Shown one piece after another: positions 38,121 to 48,226 of a stretch of DNA of 64,000 nt (within the stretch, counting starts at the first letter, position 1; each line of letters begins with the position of its first letter). The notes under the pieces were generated by a model, which saw only the letters and a program-made list of their open reading frames with translations, was not told the origin of the DNA and searched no databases. Source of the stretch: Pseudomonas wuhanensis (GTDB lineage: Bacteria; Pseudomonadota; Gammaproteobacteria; Pseudomonadales; Pseudomonadaceae); contig NZ_CP117430.1 in the NCBI RefSeq assembly GCF_030687395.1, positions 4,154,001 to 4,218,000 of the forward strand. Reading direction: 5' to 3'. Made by a program: the position numbers and the translations under genes.

Positions 38121-39425
38121 ATGGATACCCTCGCAAAACTGCGCGCCGGCCAACTGTCGGGCATCACCCGCCTGGACCTGGCCTGTGGCCTGACCGAGTT
38201 CCCCCGGGAAATCTTCCACCTGGCGGACTCGCTGGAAGTGCTCAACCTCAGCGGCAACGCCTTGCGCAGCCTGCCGGACGACCTGCACCGCCTGACCCGT
38301 TTACGCGTGCTGTTCTGCTCGGACAATCAGTTCACCGAACTGCCCGCTTGCCTCGGCCAGTGCGCGGCGCTGACGATGATCGGCTTCAAGGCCAACGCCA
38401 TCGAAAACGTGCCGGGCGCCGCCCTGCCACCGCTGTTGCGCTGGCTGATCCTGACCGACAACCGCCTCACGGAACTGCCGACCGAACTGGGTGAACGCCC
38501 ACATCTGCAAAAGCTCATGCTCGCAGGCAACCAGTTACAGCGTTTACCCGAAAGCGTGAGGCACTGCCATCGACTCGAACTGATTCGCATCGCCGCCAAT
38601 CAGCTCACCGAACTTCCCGAGTGGCTGCTGACCCTGCCGAGCCTGACCTGGCTGGCGTACGCCGGTAACCCGCTGGAAACCGAAGCCGATGCCGCCGCCC
38701 TCGAAGCCACGGCGAGCATTCCCTGGTCCCAACTGAGCCTTGAGAAAAAACTCGGCGAAGGCGCGTCGGGGATTATTCATCAGGGGTTGTGGGAGCAGAC
38801 GAAACAGGTCGCGGTGAAACTCTACAAAGGTGAAATGACCAGCGACGGCTCGCCGTTGCACGAAATGAACGCCTGCATCACCGCCGGCATCCACCCCAAC
38901 CTGATCCGGGTTGAAGGGCGGATCGTCGGCCATCCGCAGGCGCAGGCCGGGTTGGTGATGCAACTGATCGACCCGAGTTACCGCAACCTGGCCGGCCTGC
39001 CGAGCCTGACGTCCTGCAGCCGCGACGTCTACTCCGACGACATTCGATTCAGCGCCGGCGTGGCACTGCGCATCGCCAGTGGCATTGCTTCGGTGGCTGA
39101 ACATTTGCACCACCAAGGCATCACTCACGGCGACCTCTATGGTCACAACATCATGTGGAACGAACACGGTGATTGCCTGTTGGGCGACTTTGGCGCGGCG
39201 TCTTTCCATGCCACTTCGGACAGCCTTGAAAGCCGTGCGCTGCAACGGATCGAGGTGCGGGCGTTCGGGGTGCTGCTGGGGGAATTGCTGGAGCGGATCG
39301 ACTCTGGGCTGAGCGATGAAGAGCGTGAGTCGTTAGCGGCATTGCAGCAGCGCTGCTGTCAGCCGGATGTGTTGGCACGACCGGGGTTCAGCGAGGTTGT
39401 GCAGGAGTTGGCTGCGTTCAACTAG
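38121..39425 (+). CDS. Leucine-rich-repeat protein kinase
   Basis: 434 residues with two parts: about seven LRRs of 23 residues (about 20-200, e.g. LEVLNLSGNALRSLPDDLHR) and a Ser/Thr-kinase-like domain (about 212-434). Kinase elements visible are the Gly-loop KLGEGASGIIHQG, the VAVKLYKGE lysine, the catalytic loop HGDLYGHNIMWN near residue 336 and GDFGAA in place of DFG-x. HGD replaces HRD, which is seen in several bacterial and aminoglycoside-kinase-like enzymes. No signal or membrane segment. Partner unknown. Confidence 0.85.
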   Translation: MDTLAKLRAGQLSGITRLDLACGLTEFPREIFHLADSLEVLNLSGNALRSLPDDLHRLTRLRVLFCSDNQFTELPACLGQCAALTMIGFKANAIENVPGAALPPLLRWLILTDNRLTELPTELGERPHLQKLMLAGNQLQRLPESVRHCHRLELIRIAANQLTELPEWLLTLPSLTWLAYAGNPLETEADAAALEATASIPWSQLSLEKKLGEGASGIIHQGLWEQTKQVAVKLYKGEMTSDGSPLHEMNACITAGIHPNLIRVEGRIVGHPQAQAGLVMQLIDPSYRNLAGLPSLTSCSRDVYSDDIRFSAGVALRIASGIASVAEHLHHQGITHGDLYGHNIMWNEHGDCLLGDFGAASFHATSDSLESRALQRIEVRAFGVLLGELLERIDSGLSDEERESLAALQQRCCQPDVLARPGFSEVVQELAAFN

Positions 39426-39442
39426 CGGCCAATACAAAAACT

Positions 39443-39470
39443 GTGGCGAGGGGGCTTGCTCCCTCACCAC
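39443..39470. repeat. Single REP palindrome
   Basis: GTGGCGAGGGGGCTTGCTCC continuing to a CACCAC end makes a hairpin in the convergent gap between the LRR-kinase and the YebC-family gene; likely transcription-ending role. Confidence 0.6.
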
Positions 39471-39498
39471 ATGTCAGATCACAAACTGTCGGAACCGC

Positions 39499-40203
39499 TT
39501 AACCCGCCAACCCGACAAACATGTCCTGCACGTCATCGTGGTTATCGAGGCCTTCGAGGAACGCTTCGACTTCCGCCATCTGCTCATCGCTCAAACCGCT
39601 GACCGGGTTCTTCGGCTGGTAACCCAACTTGGCCGACAACACGGTGAAACCCTGCTCCGGCAGCGCTTTCTGTACCGCATCCAGGTCCGCAGGTTCGGTC
39701 AGGAACAGTGTCGCGCCGTCTTCACCCGGCTCGAAATCCTGGGCACCGGCTTCGATCGCGGCCATTTCCGGATCGGCGTCAGGGCTGTCCGGAGACGCCT
39801 CGATCATGCCGACGTGGTTGAAGTCCCAGGCCACCGAACCGGAAGCGCCCAACTGGCCCTTACGGAACGCGACGCGGATTTCAGCGACGGTGCGGTTGAT
39901 GTTGTCAGTCACGCATTCAACGATCAGCGGCACCTGATGCGGTGCGAACCCTTCATACGTCACGCGATGGTATTGCACGGTTTCGCCGAGCTGGCCGGAG
40001 CCTTTCTTGATCGCGCGTTCCAGGGTTTCGCGGGGCATCGAGGCTTTTTTAGCCTGTTCGACCACCAGACGCAGGTGTGCGTTGGTGGCGGTATCGGCAC
40101 CGTTGCGGGCAGCGATGGTGATTTCTTTCACCAGTTTGCCGAAGATCTTGCCCTTGGCGTTGGCTGCCGCTTCTTTGTGTTTAACCTTCCACTGTGCGCC
40201 CAT
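39499..40203 (-). CDS. YebC/PmpR family regulatory/translation protein
   Basis: 234 residues, family start [19 protein letters not shown], then [11 protein letters not shown] near 35 and [17 protein letters not shown] near 103. YebC proteins act as transcription regulators or ribosome-associated factors helping Pro-rich translation; this one is of the shorter-start YeeN type (MGAQWK rather than MAGHSKWAN). Confidence 0.92.
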   Translation of the reverse strand: MGAQWKVKHKEAAANAKGKIFGKLVKEITIAARNGADTATNAHLRLVVEQAKKASMPRETLERAIKKGSGQLGETVQYHRVTYEGFAPHQVPLIVECVTDNINRTVAEIRVAFRKGQLGASGSVAWDFNHVGMIEASPDSPDADPEMAAIEAGAQDFEPGEDGATLFLTEPADLDAVQKALPEQGFTVLSAKLGYQPKNPVSGLSDEQMAEVEAFLEGLDNHDDVQDMFVGLAG

Positions 40204-40433
40204 TACTCACTCTCTTGATCTGTGGCGCCGAGACATCTATTGGCCGACGCATTGCGCAAGTTTATACGGCCTAAAGATGCCAATCGACCAAAAATTCAAG
40301 ATCTTCACCCCGTGACGAATCGACATTTTCACCAGTGTTTGTAGGGCGATTCTGAAAAGTCGATTTGCGGTGACGCTTCAGGGCTGTGGTTTCGTACCCT
40401 CTGCGCCCATCCTCCCTGGCAGAAGCGCGTTCG

Positions 40434-41858
40434 ATGCACAACGACAACGAAAGCCCCTTCACCCTGACACTCCTCGACGGCGGTTTGAGTTTTCAGGTGT
40501 TGCAGTTCAGTGGCCGTGAAGGTCTCAACCAGCCCTATCGATTCGACATCGACGTGATCGGCCTCGCGCCGGCGATGAACCTCGACCAATGGCTGCAACA
40601 ACCGGCGTTCCTGAGGCTGGCGGATGACCAGGGCATTCACGGCGTGATCCACAGCGTCAGTCGCGAACATCGCGGCGCGCACCGGGTCGGCTACTCCCTG
40701 GTGCTGGCGCCCCATCTTCAACAACTTCACCTGCACAGCTCGCGTCGAGTGTTTCATCGTCTCAGCGTGCCCGCGATCGTGCGCCAGTTGCTGGAGGAGC
40801 ACCAATTGCCCGAGCACAGCTACCGCTTCGAACTGGCAAACGGGTGCTACCCGCCCCGACCTTTTTGCATTCAGTACGATGAAAGCGATCTGGCCTTCAT
40901 GCAGCGGCTGTGTGAAGAAGAAGGTATCCACTACCACTTCGAACATCAGCACGACGGGCATGTGCTGGTGCTGGCCGATGACAGCCTGAGTTTCCCTCAG
41001 GAACCGCTGCTGATGCCGTTCCAGGACGAGGCATTCAACGACTCCGCCTTGCCGGTGATCAGCGAACTGTTCCAGCGCCACGACCCGCACCTCGTCCCGG
41101 CACGATGGGAGGCCAGAAACCGCGGCGCGCAGGTGATCGGTGATGGAGCGGCCAACCATCCGCTCACCAGAACGGGCCCGATGACAGCACGCCCCGCCCC
41201 CGAACAGCTTCATCACGACCAGCTCAGCCATCGACAGCTGGAACGCCTGCGGTGTCAGCAACGGCAGATCCACGGCCAAAGCAACCACAGCGAGCTGCGC
41301 AGTGGATGGATCCTTCAAGTGGCGCAGCACCCGCTCTCGAGTTTTAACGATCAGTGGCTGCTCACCGATATCCGGCATCAAGGACAGCAGGCGTCGATTC
41401 TCGCCGAGGACACGTCCGATATTACTCGGCGCTACAGCAATCAGTTCACCGCCATCCCTTGGTCAACAGTCTTCAGGCCGGCGCTCAAGCAGGCCCGGCC
41501 GAGCATCCCGGGCTATCAGACCGCCCGTGTACTCGGCGCCGTCGGGCAACCGGCGGCGCTCGATGACCAGGGCCGGATACACGTCAGGCTATGGCCGACA
41601 CCGGGGTTCGAGGCGGATAAATCCGACGGTCTCTGGCTACCGGTTGCCCTCGCTATGCCGGACGGTCGGATCAATCCGTCCAGATTGCCCATGGCCGGCA
41701 CCGACGTGCTGGTCAGTTTCCTCGACAGCGACCCGGACCGGCCGGTGCTGTGTGCCGGCATGGGCCATCCCCAGCCTTTCCGGCCCGCTCCGGAGCCACG
41801 TCGCGATGGCCGTCTGCTGCTCGATTGGCTGGTCAACCGCTCGGATCTAGCACCCTGA
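40434..41858 (+). CDS. Short VgrG/TssI-like type VI spike protein
   Basis: 474 residues. A gp27-like half (about 10-350, with DIDVIGLAP, YVLAP-type VLAPHLQQLHLHSSRRVFHR and CIQYDESDLAFMQRLCEEEG) and a gp5-like OB fold (about 380-450, TARVLGAVGQPAALDDQGRI). The sequence then stops, so the long beta-prism needle and any C-terminal effector are missing. No other T6SS gene is in the window. ATG at 40434 chosen although its ribosome site is weak; an in-frame GTG lies 48 bp upstream. Confidence 0.82.
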   Translation: MHNDNESPFTLTLLDGGLSFQVLQFSGREGLNQPYRFDIDVIGLAPAMNLDQWLQQPAFLRLADDQGIHGVIHSVSREHRGAHRVGYSLVLAPHLQQLHLHSSRRVFHRLSVPAIVRQLLEEHQLPEHSYRFELANGCYPPRPFCIQYDESDLAFMQRLCEEEGIHYHFEHQHDGHVLVLADDSLSFPQEPLLMPFQDEAFNDSALPVISELFQRHDPHLVPARWEARNRGAQVIGDGAANHPLTRTGPMTARPAPEQLHHDQLSHRQLERLRCQQRQIHGQSNHSELRSGWILQVAQHPLSSFNDQWLLTDIRHQGQQASILAEDTSDITRRYSNQFTAIPWSTVFRPALKQARPSIPGYQTARVLGAVGQPAALDDQGRIHVRLWPTPGFEADKSDGLWLPVALAMPDGRINPSRLPMAGTDVLVSFLDSDPDRPVLCAGMGHPQPFRPAPEPRRDGRLLLDWLVNRSDLAP

Positions 41859-41861
41859 GCC

Positions 41862-43253
41862 TCATCCCTTGTCGGCCTTGCCCGCCGCCGCGGCAAACCT
41901 GGCCAGACGCACGTCGAGGTGCCGTGGCCGATGCCCGTGATCCTCGGCGCGCTCCTTGCGGCGGATGGCGTTGCGCACCATCAATGAGCCGAGGTAACGA
42001 ATCGGTTCTGGCGGAAAAAAGCCCAACGGGCCGTTCACCAACGGCGAACGGGTCCAGGCGTTGTCCAGCCCCAGCACCATCGAGGCGAGAATCTGCCCGC
42101 CCATATGGCAAGGCCCGACCCCGCTGCCGGAGTAACCGAAACCGTAGAACACATTGCTGCTGGCGCTCATCTGGCCGAAGAACGGTAAACCGGTGACGGA
42201 GCGATCCGACGGCCCGTTCCAGGTGGCCTCGACCTTGACCTTGGCGAACGCCGGGAAGAATTCGCTCAGGCTGTGCTGCAACAGGCCGGCATAGGGCGAC
42301 GGCTGATCGAACACCGGCAGCATTCGCCCACCGTAGGCGAAAGTATTGCCACCCTTGCCGAGCATGATTCGACCGTCCGGAGTGTTGTGGTAGTAGTGCA
42401 CGAAAATCCGCGAATCGAGCACCGTCACGCCGCTGGTCAACCCGATCTCGTTGAGCAAATCCGGCCGCGGTTCGGTGATCAGCATGTCGCTGGAAACAAT
42501 CGCCACGCTGCGCTCGAACTGTGGAAACGCCCGGGCCATCCAGGCATTCATCGCCAGCACCACCCGGTCGGCGCAGACCGTGCCATTGGGGGTTTTAATC
42601 CTCGCAGGCTTGCCCTCCTCCAGCCCGGTCATCGCAGTGTTTTCATGAATCCTCACCCCCAACTGCAAGGCGACCCGACGCAAGCCGCGCACCAGTTTGC
42701 CCGGCTGAACACTCGCGGCAGCCGGGGAAAACCAGCCCTCCAGGTGTTTGCTGGAACCGGCCATGCGCTGTACATCCGCCAGTGGCCGCTGGGTGAAAGA
42801 GTTGATGCCGTTGCGCTCCAGCGCCGCAATCACCGCGTCGGTCGAACCGCATTGGGCACGGTTGGTAGCGGTGTAGAGCGTGCCATCGAGGCGGTAATCG
42901 GCGTCCACCGCGTACTCTTCGCAAAAGGCACCGATAGCGTGGATGCTACGCTCGGACTCCTTGACCAGTCGCACCGCCTCCTCGACGCCGAACAACCGTT
43001 CCAGGGTGAAATACTTGGCCGACCACGACAGCGCACAACCACCGTTGCGCCCACTGGCACCGGCACCGCAGATGTCCGCTTCGATCAGCAACACCTCCAG
43101 TTCGGGGTTCTGCTGCTTGAGCATGATCGCGGTCCACAACCCGGTGTAGCCGCCACCGACAATGCACACGTCGGCACGGGCATCACCGGCCAAAGGTTCG
43201 CACGGCGCGCAGGACTCGGCCGCCAGCGCCTGTTCCAGCCAGTAAGGTCTCAT
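41862..43253 (-). CDS. FAD-dependent oxidoreductase (PuuB-like)
   Basis: 463 residues: DADVCIVGGGYTGLWTAIML-like FAD fold near residue 28, GRNGGCALSW near 69, and C-terminal GYSGSGVGPCHMGGQ near 374. Closest in pattern to gamma-glutamylputrescine oxidases and related amine oxidases. It follows the OPA-type transporter by 10 bp on the same strand, next to phnWX, so an amine such as an N-substituted aminophosphonate is a plausible substrate. It ends 3 bp from the convergent vgrG stop. Confidence 0.85.
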   Translation of the reverse strand: MRPYWLEQALAAESCAPCEPLAGDARADVCIVGGGYTGLWTAIMLKQQNPELEVLLIEADICGAGASGRNGGCALSWSAKYFTLERLFGVEEAVRLVKESERSIHAIGAFCEEYAVDADYRLDGTLYTATNRAQCGSTDAVIAALERNGINSFTQRPLADVQRMAGSSKHLEGWFSPAAASVQPGKLVRGLRRVALQLGVRIHENTAMTGLEEGKPARIKTPNGTVCADRVVLAMNAWMARAFPQFERSVAIVSSDMLITEPRPDLLNEIGLTSGVTVLDSRIFVHYYHNTPDGRIMLGKGGNTFAYGGRMLPVFDQPSPYAGLLQHSLSEFFPAFAKVKVEATWNGPSDRSVTGLPFFGQMSASSNVFYGFGYSGSGVGPCHMGGQILASMVLGLDNAWTRSPLVNGPLGFFPPEPIRYLGSLMVRNAIRRKERAEDHGHRPRHLDVRLARFAAAAGKADKG

Positions 43254-43263
43254 GGGGTAATCC

Positions 43264-44589
43264 TTATGTACGCAGGGGTTTTACGGTCATCGGTTGGTTA
43301 GGCACAAATGCACGTTCGGGACGCAGACCAGCCGGGCGACTGTTCCAGTGGGGGATCAGCACCAGCGCTGAAAACAACGCGCAACCGGCAAAGACGATGA
43401 ACACCGTGACCGAGTCGAAGTAACCCGGCAGCAACCCGCCGAGAATCGCCCCGACCGAGCCGCAACCATTGACGAAGCCCGCCGCCGTGGCACCGGCCTT
43501 GGCGGTGCCGAAATCGATGGCCGCCGCGCCGCTGATCATCGAGTCCGGCCCGTACAGGGTCAGGCCCATGACGAACAGCAGCGCCACCACCAGCAAGACG
43601 CTGCCGGTATGCAGGGCGCCCATGAACAGCGCCAGGGAAACCGTGAGCGCCAACAGACTGAGCACACAGGCCGGCATGCGTCGGGCACCGAACAGCTTGT
43701 CCGAAGCGAGCCCCAGCAGGATCGGCCCGAGCAGCCCGGCCAGCTCGAAAGCGGTGGGAATGATCGCCGCGCCGACCTTGCCCACCGTGGGCATTTGCTC
43801 GAAGACGATCACCGGTCCCCACAACAGAATCGCGTAGCGCGCCGGTTTCAACAGAAAGTACGCCAGGCCCAGCACCAGCACGGTTCGGTTGCGCAGGATT
43901 TCCTTTAAGGGCTCCAGCACACTGATCTTGCTTTGAGCATGCGCCTCTTCAGCGGTCAGCTCGGGTTCCGGCTCCACCGCTGGCAAGCCAACGTCTTCGG
44001 GTTTGTTACGTTGAAAAATAAAAAACAGCACGGCGACCAGCCCAACCACCGCTGCACTGGAAATGAACGCTGCATGCCAGGTGCCGATCAGCGTATACGC
44101 CCACCAACCCGCAAACGGTGAGGCCACCAGCCCGCCAAAGGCGTAGCAGGAACTCCATAAACCCAACACCCGCCCACGCTGCTCGGCGGGAAAGAAACTG
44201 CCAATGTTCTTGCACAGCCCCGACCATCCGGTGGACTGCGCCAGCCCTTGAATCAGCATGCACGTGGCGAAAATCGGCAACGTGGCAAAGCTGCCCATCA
44301 CCAGCGCGGCCATCGCGGAAATCAGCAAGCCGCCGAGCACCACAACCCGTGGGCCGAAGCGGTCGGCCAGGATGCCCCAGGTGAATTGCCCGATGGCGTA
44401 CGCGGCCAGGTAGATGGCGTCGAGGTTGGCCATGGCCATTTTGTCGAGGGTGAAATCGGGGTCTTCGGCAATCCCCAGTTTGGCCACGGAAAAAGCTTTG
44501 CGGGTGAAGTAGAACGCGGCATACGCGAGCCAGGTGATGGCAAATATCTGCACGCGCCAACGCTTGATGGTACCGATGGGACTGTTCAT
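43264..44589 (-). CDS. MFS transporter, organophosphate:phosphate antiporter type
   Basis: 441 residues, 12 predicted transmembrane helices, with the OPA/GlpT-like start ITWLAYAAFYFTRKAFSVAK (about 18-37) and ILADRFGPRVVVLGG near 74. Position beside phnW-phnX and the FAD oxidoreductase suggests uptake of 2-aminoethylphosphonate or a derivative. Divergent from a LysR gene 268 bp away. Confidence 0.88.
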   Translation of the reverse strand: MNSPIGTIKRWRVQIFAITWLAYAAFYFTRKAFSVAKLGIAEDPDFTLDKMAMANLDAIYLAAYAIGQFTWGILADRFGPRVVVLGGLLISAMAALVMGSFATLPIFATCMLIQGLAQSTGWSGLCKNIGSFFPAEQRGRVLGLWSSCYAFGGLVASPFAGWWAYTLIGTWHAAFISSAAVVGLVAVLFFIFQRNKPEDVGLPAVEPEPELTAEEAHAQSKISVLEPLKEILRNRTVLVLGLAYFLLKPARYAILLWGPVIVFEQMPTVGKVGAAIIPTAFELAGLLGPILLGLASDKLFGARRMPACVLSLLALTVSLALFMGALHTGSVLLVVALLFVMGLTLYGPDSMISGAAAIDFGTAKAGATAAGFVNGCGSVGAILGGLLPGYFDSVTVFIVFAGCALFSALVLIPHWNSRPAGLRPERAFVPNQPMTVKPLRT

Positions 44590-44857
44590 TGTGGTTCTGA
44601 CCTCAGGGTGTGAGTGTGCCGGCAGAATTGGAAAAAAACGCCTGTGTTTTTATTGTTGAGCACTGCGGTATCGCCTGTTCCCTGAGGCGATACCGGTCAG
44701 ATGAGTCCTGCTGATTGCACGCATGGGCTCATGGCCACCGATGCTGTTCGACTGACCAGTCACCGGGGTTGAAGCGGATAAAAACAATTACTGATTAATA
44801 AGTGAAATCGATTTATCGTATTTCAAATATAAGTTCAGATTGTTACGGGAGAGTTCG

Positions 44858-45730
44858 ATGTCGGTATCCCACACCCAACTCAAAGCCTTCCACGCGGTAG
44901 CCGTCCATGGAAGCTTTACCAAAGCTGCCGAGCGGCTGTTTCTGACGCAACCGGCGATTTCCGACCAAGTGCGCAAACTCGAAGAGCGTTTCGGCGTGTT
45001 GCTGTTCCACCGCAACAAGCGCTCAGTGCGCCTGACCGATTTGGGCGAGCGCCTGCTGAGCATCACCCAGCGGCTGTTCGTCATCGAAGCCGAGGCGCAG
45101 GAGTTGCTTCACGCGTCTCAGGCGTTGCAAACCGGCAGCCTGATTCTGGCGGTGGATGCGCCGGTGCATGTACTGCCGCAGATTGCGCGGTTCTGCGAGC
45201 GCTACCCCGGCATCAGCGTGAAGATTGAAACCGGCAACACCGATGAATCGCTGTTTCGGCTGTTCAACTACCAGGCCGATCTGGCCCTGCTGGGGCGCGA
45301 TGTCAGCGACGAACGTTTGCTGTCGCTACCGCTGCGTAATGACCCGATGGTGGCGTTCGTTTCACGCCATCATCCGTGGGCCGATCGCGAGTCCATCTGC
45401 TTGGCGGACCTGGACGACACACCGTTGGTGCTGCGGGAAATCGGCTCGGTGACGCGGCAAACCCTGGAAGAGGAAATGGCCCGGGCCGGGTTTCGCATCC
45501 GCCCAGCGATTGAAGTCGAAGGCCGGGAAGCGGCACGCGAGGCGGTGGTGGTCGGGATTGGCTTGGGGGTGGTGTCGGCCGCTGAATTTGGCGCGGATTC
45601 GCGGGTGTGCGCGTTGCCGATTACCGATTGCACACGGCGGCTGACGGAGACGCTGGTGTGCTTGCGTGAGCAAAGTTCGCGGCGGGTGGTGGCGACGTTT
45701 CTGGAGATGGTTCGCGAGAGTCTGGTGTAG
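44858..45730 (+). CDS. LysR family regulator (MFS/FAD side of phosphonate locus)
   Basis: 290 residues: HTH SFTKAAERLFLTQPAISDQV (about 19-38) and a C-terminal inducer domain. ATG follows GGGAGAG. It reads away from the MFS-FAD oxidoreductase genes and is the likely regulator of them. Closely similar in pattern to the second LysR just downstream, which suggests an old duplication. Confidence 0.9.
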   Translation: MSVSHTQLKAFHAVAVHGSFTKAAERLFLTQPAISDQVRKLEERFGVLLFHRNKRSVRLTDLGERLLSITQRLFVIEAEAQELLHASQALQTGSLILAVDAPVHVLPQIARFCERYPGISVKIETGNTDESLFRLFNYQADLALLGRDVSDERLLSLPLRNDPMVAFVSRHHPWADRESICLADLDDTPLVLREIGSVTRQTLEEEMARAGFRIRPAIEVEGREAAREAVVVGIGLGVVSAAEFGADSRVCALPITDCTRRLTETLVCLREQSSRRVVATFLEMVRESLV

Positions 45731-45760
45731 GCAGGTCCGGCCTCTTCGCGAGCAAGCCAC

Positions 45761-46048
45761 GCTCCCACAGGTCTTGCGTCGTACACTAGATATGTGGCCA
45801 GCATAAATCCCTGTGGGAGCGTGGCTTGCCCGCGAAGGCCGCGCCTCGGTCTATCTGCCAGGCGCAAACGCCTGTATCAACCGCAAATCCGTTCGCCGCT
45901 CCCACAGGTTTTGCGTCGTACACTAGATATGTGGCCAGCATAAATCCCTGTGGGAGCGTGGCTTGCCCGCGATGGCCGCGCCTCGGTCTATCAGACAGGC
46001 GCCAACCCAAAAAACGCCTGTATCAAGCGCAAATCCCGCCGCCGCTCC
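45761..46048. repeat. Imperfect tandem duplication of REP plus LysR 3' end
   Basis: Copy A (45761-45900) and copy B (45898-46048) share GCTCCCACAGGT(C/T)TTGCG, TACACTAGATATGTGGCCAG, the REP core, and the last codons of the minus-strand LysR gene. Copy B is the live 3' end; copy A lacks 9 bp and reads in frame ERRTDLRLIQAFAPGR-stop against ERRRDLRLIQAFFGLAPV-stop. The unit is about 137-148 bp, and GCCGCTCC at both ends could have mediated it. Confidence 0.85.
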
Positions 46049-46851
46049 ATGCACCCGATCATGTGCCGATTGACCAACCCCTCGCCAATAATCGGCACCG
46101 CCGCCACCCGCGGGTCGTGGCTGACTTCCACTGACGACACCACGCCCACGCCCAACTCTGCGGCCACCGCCTCGGTCACGGCCTCGCGGCTGTCCAGTTC
46201 CAGCAACACCCGTGGGCTGACCCTGGCCTGAGCGCACGCCTCGTCGAACGTGCGTCGGGTAATCGAACTCGGCTCACGCAAGACCATGATCACCTGGTCC
46301 AGCTCCTTGAGCTGCACCCCTTTGGACTTCTGCGCCCACGGATGAGCCGAGGGCACCAACGCGCAAATCCTCGACTCGCTCAACGCTTGCAGGTGCAGCC
46401 CCTTGCGCGGCTCGACCTCGGTGAGCACAGCCACGTCGGCATGTTCCGACAGCAACGCCGCGAGGGTTTCCTGAGCATTGCCCAACCGCAGGTTCACGGT
46501 GATCCCCGGATAACGCGCGCGCAGGCTGGCGAGCATCGGCATGACCATGTGCGGCCCATCCGCCGCCACTTCCAGGCGCCCGGTGAGTAGCTGCCGGTTT
46601 GCCTCCAGCATCACCTGCGCTTCTTCGGCCAAGCCAAACATCGCCCGGGTGATCGCCGCCAGTTTGGTGCCCTCTTCCGTCAGCTCGACGCGCCGCGCGG
46701 TGCGTCGCAACAAGGTGATCTGGTAATGCTCCTCCAGCGCCTTGATGTGCCCGGTGACCGCCGGTTGGCTGATAAACAGGCGCTCGGCGGCGCGGGTGAA
46801 GCTGCCCTCGCGGGCCACGGCATCGAAGGCGCGTAGCTGGAACAGATTCAT
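45991..46851 (-). CDS. LysR family regulator of phnWX
   Basis: 286 residues: HTH SFTRAAERLFISQPAVTGHI (about 17-36) and inducer domain. Divergent from phnW across 113 bp, so it is the likely activator of 2-aminoethylphosphonate degradation. Its last 18 codons are duplicated just downstream in REP DNA. Confidence 0.92.
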   Translation of the reverse strand: MNLFQLRAFDAVAREGSFTRAAERLFISQPAVTGHIKALEEHYQITLLRRTARRVELTEEGTKLAAITRAMFGLAEEAQVMLEANRQLLTGRLEVAADGPHMVMPMLASLRARYPGITVNLRLGNAQETLAALLSEHADVAVLTEVEPRKGLHLQALSESRICALVPSAHPWAQKSKGVQLKELDQVIMVLREPSSITRRTFDEACAQARVSPRVLLELDSREAVTEAVAAELGVGVVSSVEVSHDPRVAAVPIIGEGLVNRHMIGCMERRRDLRLIQAFFGLAPV

Positions 46852-46964
46852 GAATAACCCTCACTGATGGCTGGCATAACAACAAACAATTTGATTGATA
46901 GCTCACCGAATTGCAATTTATGCCCCGTAGCTTCATCCCACTGAGCTTTTGCGAGGACACAAGA

Positions 46965-48074
46965 ATGAGTACTGCCGAGCCCATCCTGCTCACCCCCGGC
47001 CCATTGACCACATCGAGCCGCACCCGTCAGGCAATGATGGTCGACTGGGGCTCATGGGATGACCGCTTCAACCAACTGACCGCCAACCTTTGCGAACAGC
47101 TGCTGACAATCATCAACGGCGGCGATAGCCATCACTGCGTGCCGTTGCAAGGCAGCGGCACGTTCGCGGTCGAAGCAGCCATCGGAACACTGGTGCCTCG
47201 CGACGGTAAAGTGCTGGTATTGATCAACGGCGCCTACGGCAAGCGCCTGGCGAAAATTTGCGAAGTGCTCGGCCGCTCGTTCAGCACCTTCGAAACCGCC
47301 GAAGACGAACCAACCACCGCCGCCGACGTCGACCGCCTGCTGCGGGCCGATGCCAGCATCACCCACGTCGCGCTGATTCACTGCGAAACCAGCACCGGCA
47401 TCCTCAACCCGCTGGCGGAAATCGCCCACGTCATCGAGCAACACGGCAAACGCCTGATCATCGATGCCATGAGTTCGTTTGGCGCCGTGCCGATCGACGC
47501 CCAGGATGTGTCGTTCGATGCGCTGATCGCCGCCTCGGGCAAATGCCTGGAAGGTGTGCCGGGAATGGGTTTCGTCTTTGCGCGCAAAGAAGCGCTGGCA
47601 AACGCTGCCGGTAACTCGCATTCACTGGCAATGGACTTGTTTGACCAGCACACCTATATGGCCAAGACCGGCCAATGGCGCTTCACCCCGCCGACCCACG
47701 TGGTCGCGGCGCTGCACGAAGCGCTGCTGCAATACAACGAAGAAGGTGGCTTGCCCGCACGGTATCAGCGCTACGCCAATAACTGCCAGGTGCTGCTCGA
47801 TGACATGGCCAAACTGGGCCTGCGCAGCTTCCTGCCTGCCGCGATCCAGGCGCCGATCATCGTCACCTTCCATGCACCAAAAGACCCGCGCTATCAGTTC
47901 AAGGAATTCTACGAGCGGGTCAAGGCCAAGGGTTTCATTCTCTACCCCGGCAAACTGACCCAGGTCGAAACCTTCCGCGTCGGCTGCATCGGCCACGTCA
48001 ACCAGGGCGAAATGCACGCAGCCGTGGCGGCGGTCGCCGAGGTGCTGCGCGAGATGGAAGTCCTGGAAATCTGA
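46965..48074 (+). CDS. phnW: 2-aminoethylphosphonate:pyruvate aminotransferase
   Basis: Converts 2-aminoethylphosphonate and pyruvate to phosphonoacetaldehyde and alanine. 369 residues, class V aminotransferase: [10 protein letters not shown] near residue 8, GSGTFAVEA near 61, [14 protein letters not shown] near 165, PLP Lys in AASGKCLEG near 193. Start at MSTAEP after GCGAGGACACAAGA. A REP pair separates it from phnX. Confidence 0.95.
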   Translation: MSTAEPILLTPGPLTTSSRTRQAMMVDWGSWDDRFNQLTANLCEQLLTIINGGDSHHCVPLQGSGTFAVEAAIGTLVPRDGKVLVLINGAYGKRLAKICEVLGRSFSTFETAEDEPTTAADVDRLLRADASITHVALIHCETSTGILNPLAEIAHVIEQHGKRLIIDAMSSFGAVPIDAQDVSFDALIAASGKCLEGVPGMGFVFARKEALANAAGNSHSLAMDLFDQHTYMAKTGQWRFTPPTHVVAALHEALLQYNEEGGLPARYQRYANNCQVLLDDMAKLGLRSFLPAAIQAPIIVTFHAPKDPRYQFKEFYERVKAKGFILYPGKLTQVETFRVGCIGHVNQGEMHAAVAAVAEVLREMEVLEI

Positions 48075-48085
48075 TTCCCCCAGAT

Positions 48086-48180
48086 CCCTGTGGGAGCGGG
48101 CTTGCCCGCGATAGCGGTCTGACATTCACCATTGAAGTCGACTGACAGGGCCTCATCGCGGGCAAGCCCGCTCCCACAGG
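48086..48180. repeat. Inverted REP pair between phnW and phnX
   Basis: GTGGGAGCGGGCTTGCCCGC and its inverse around about 50 bp, inside the phnWX unit. Confidence 0.88.
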
Positions 48181-48226
48181 TACATCGAACTCCCGTATAT
48201 CTCCTTCTCATAGGAATTTATTTGCC

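Noticed and set aside
45786..46010. Small minus-strand gene downstream of the LysR gene
   Set aside because: It is a read-through of duplicated REP DNA and contains translated REP sequence ([11 protein letters not shown]).
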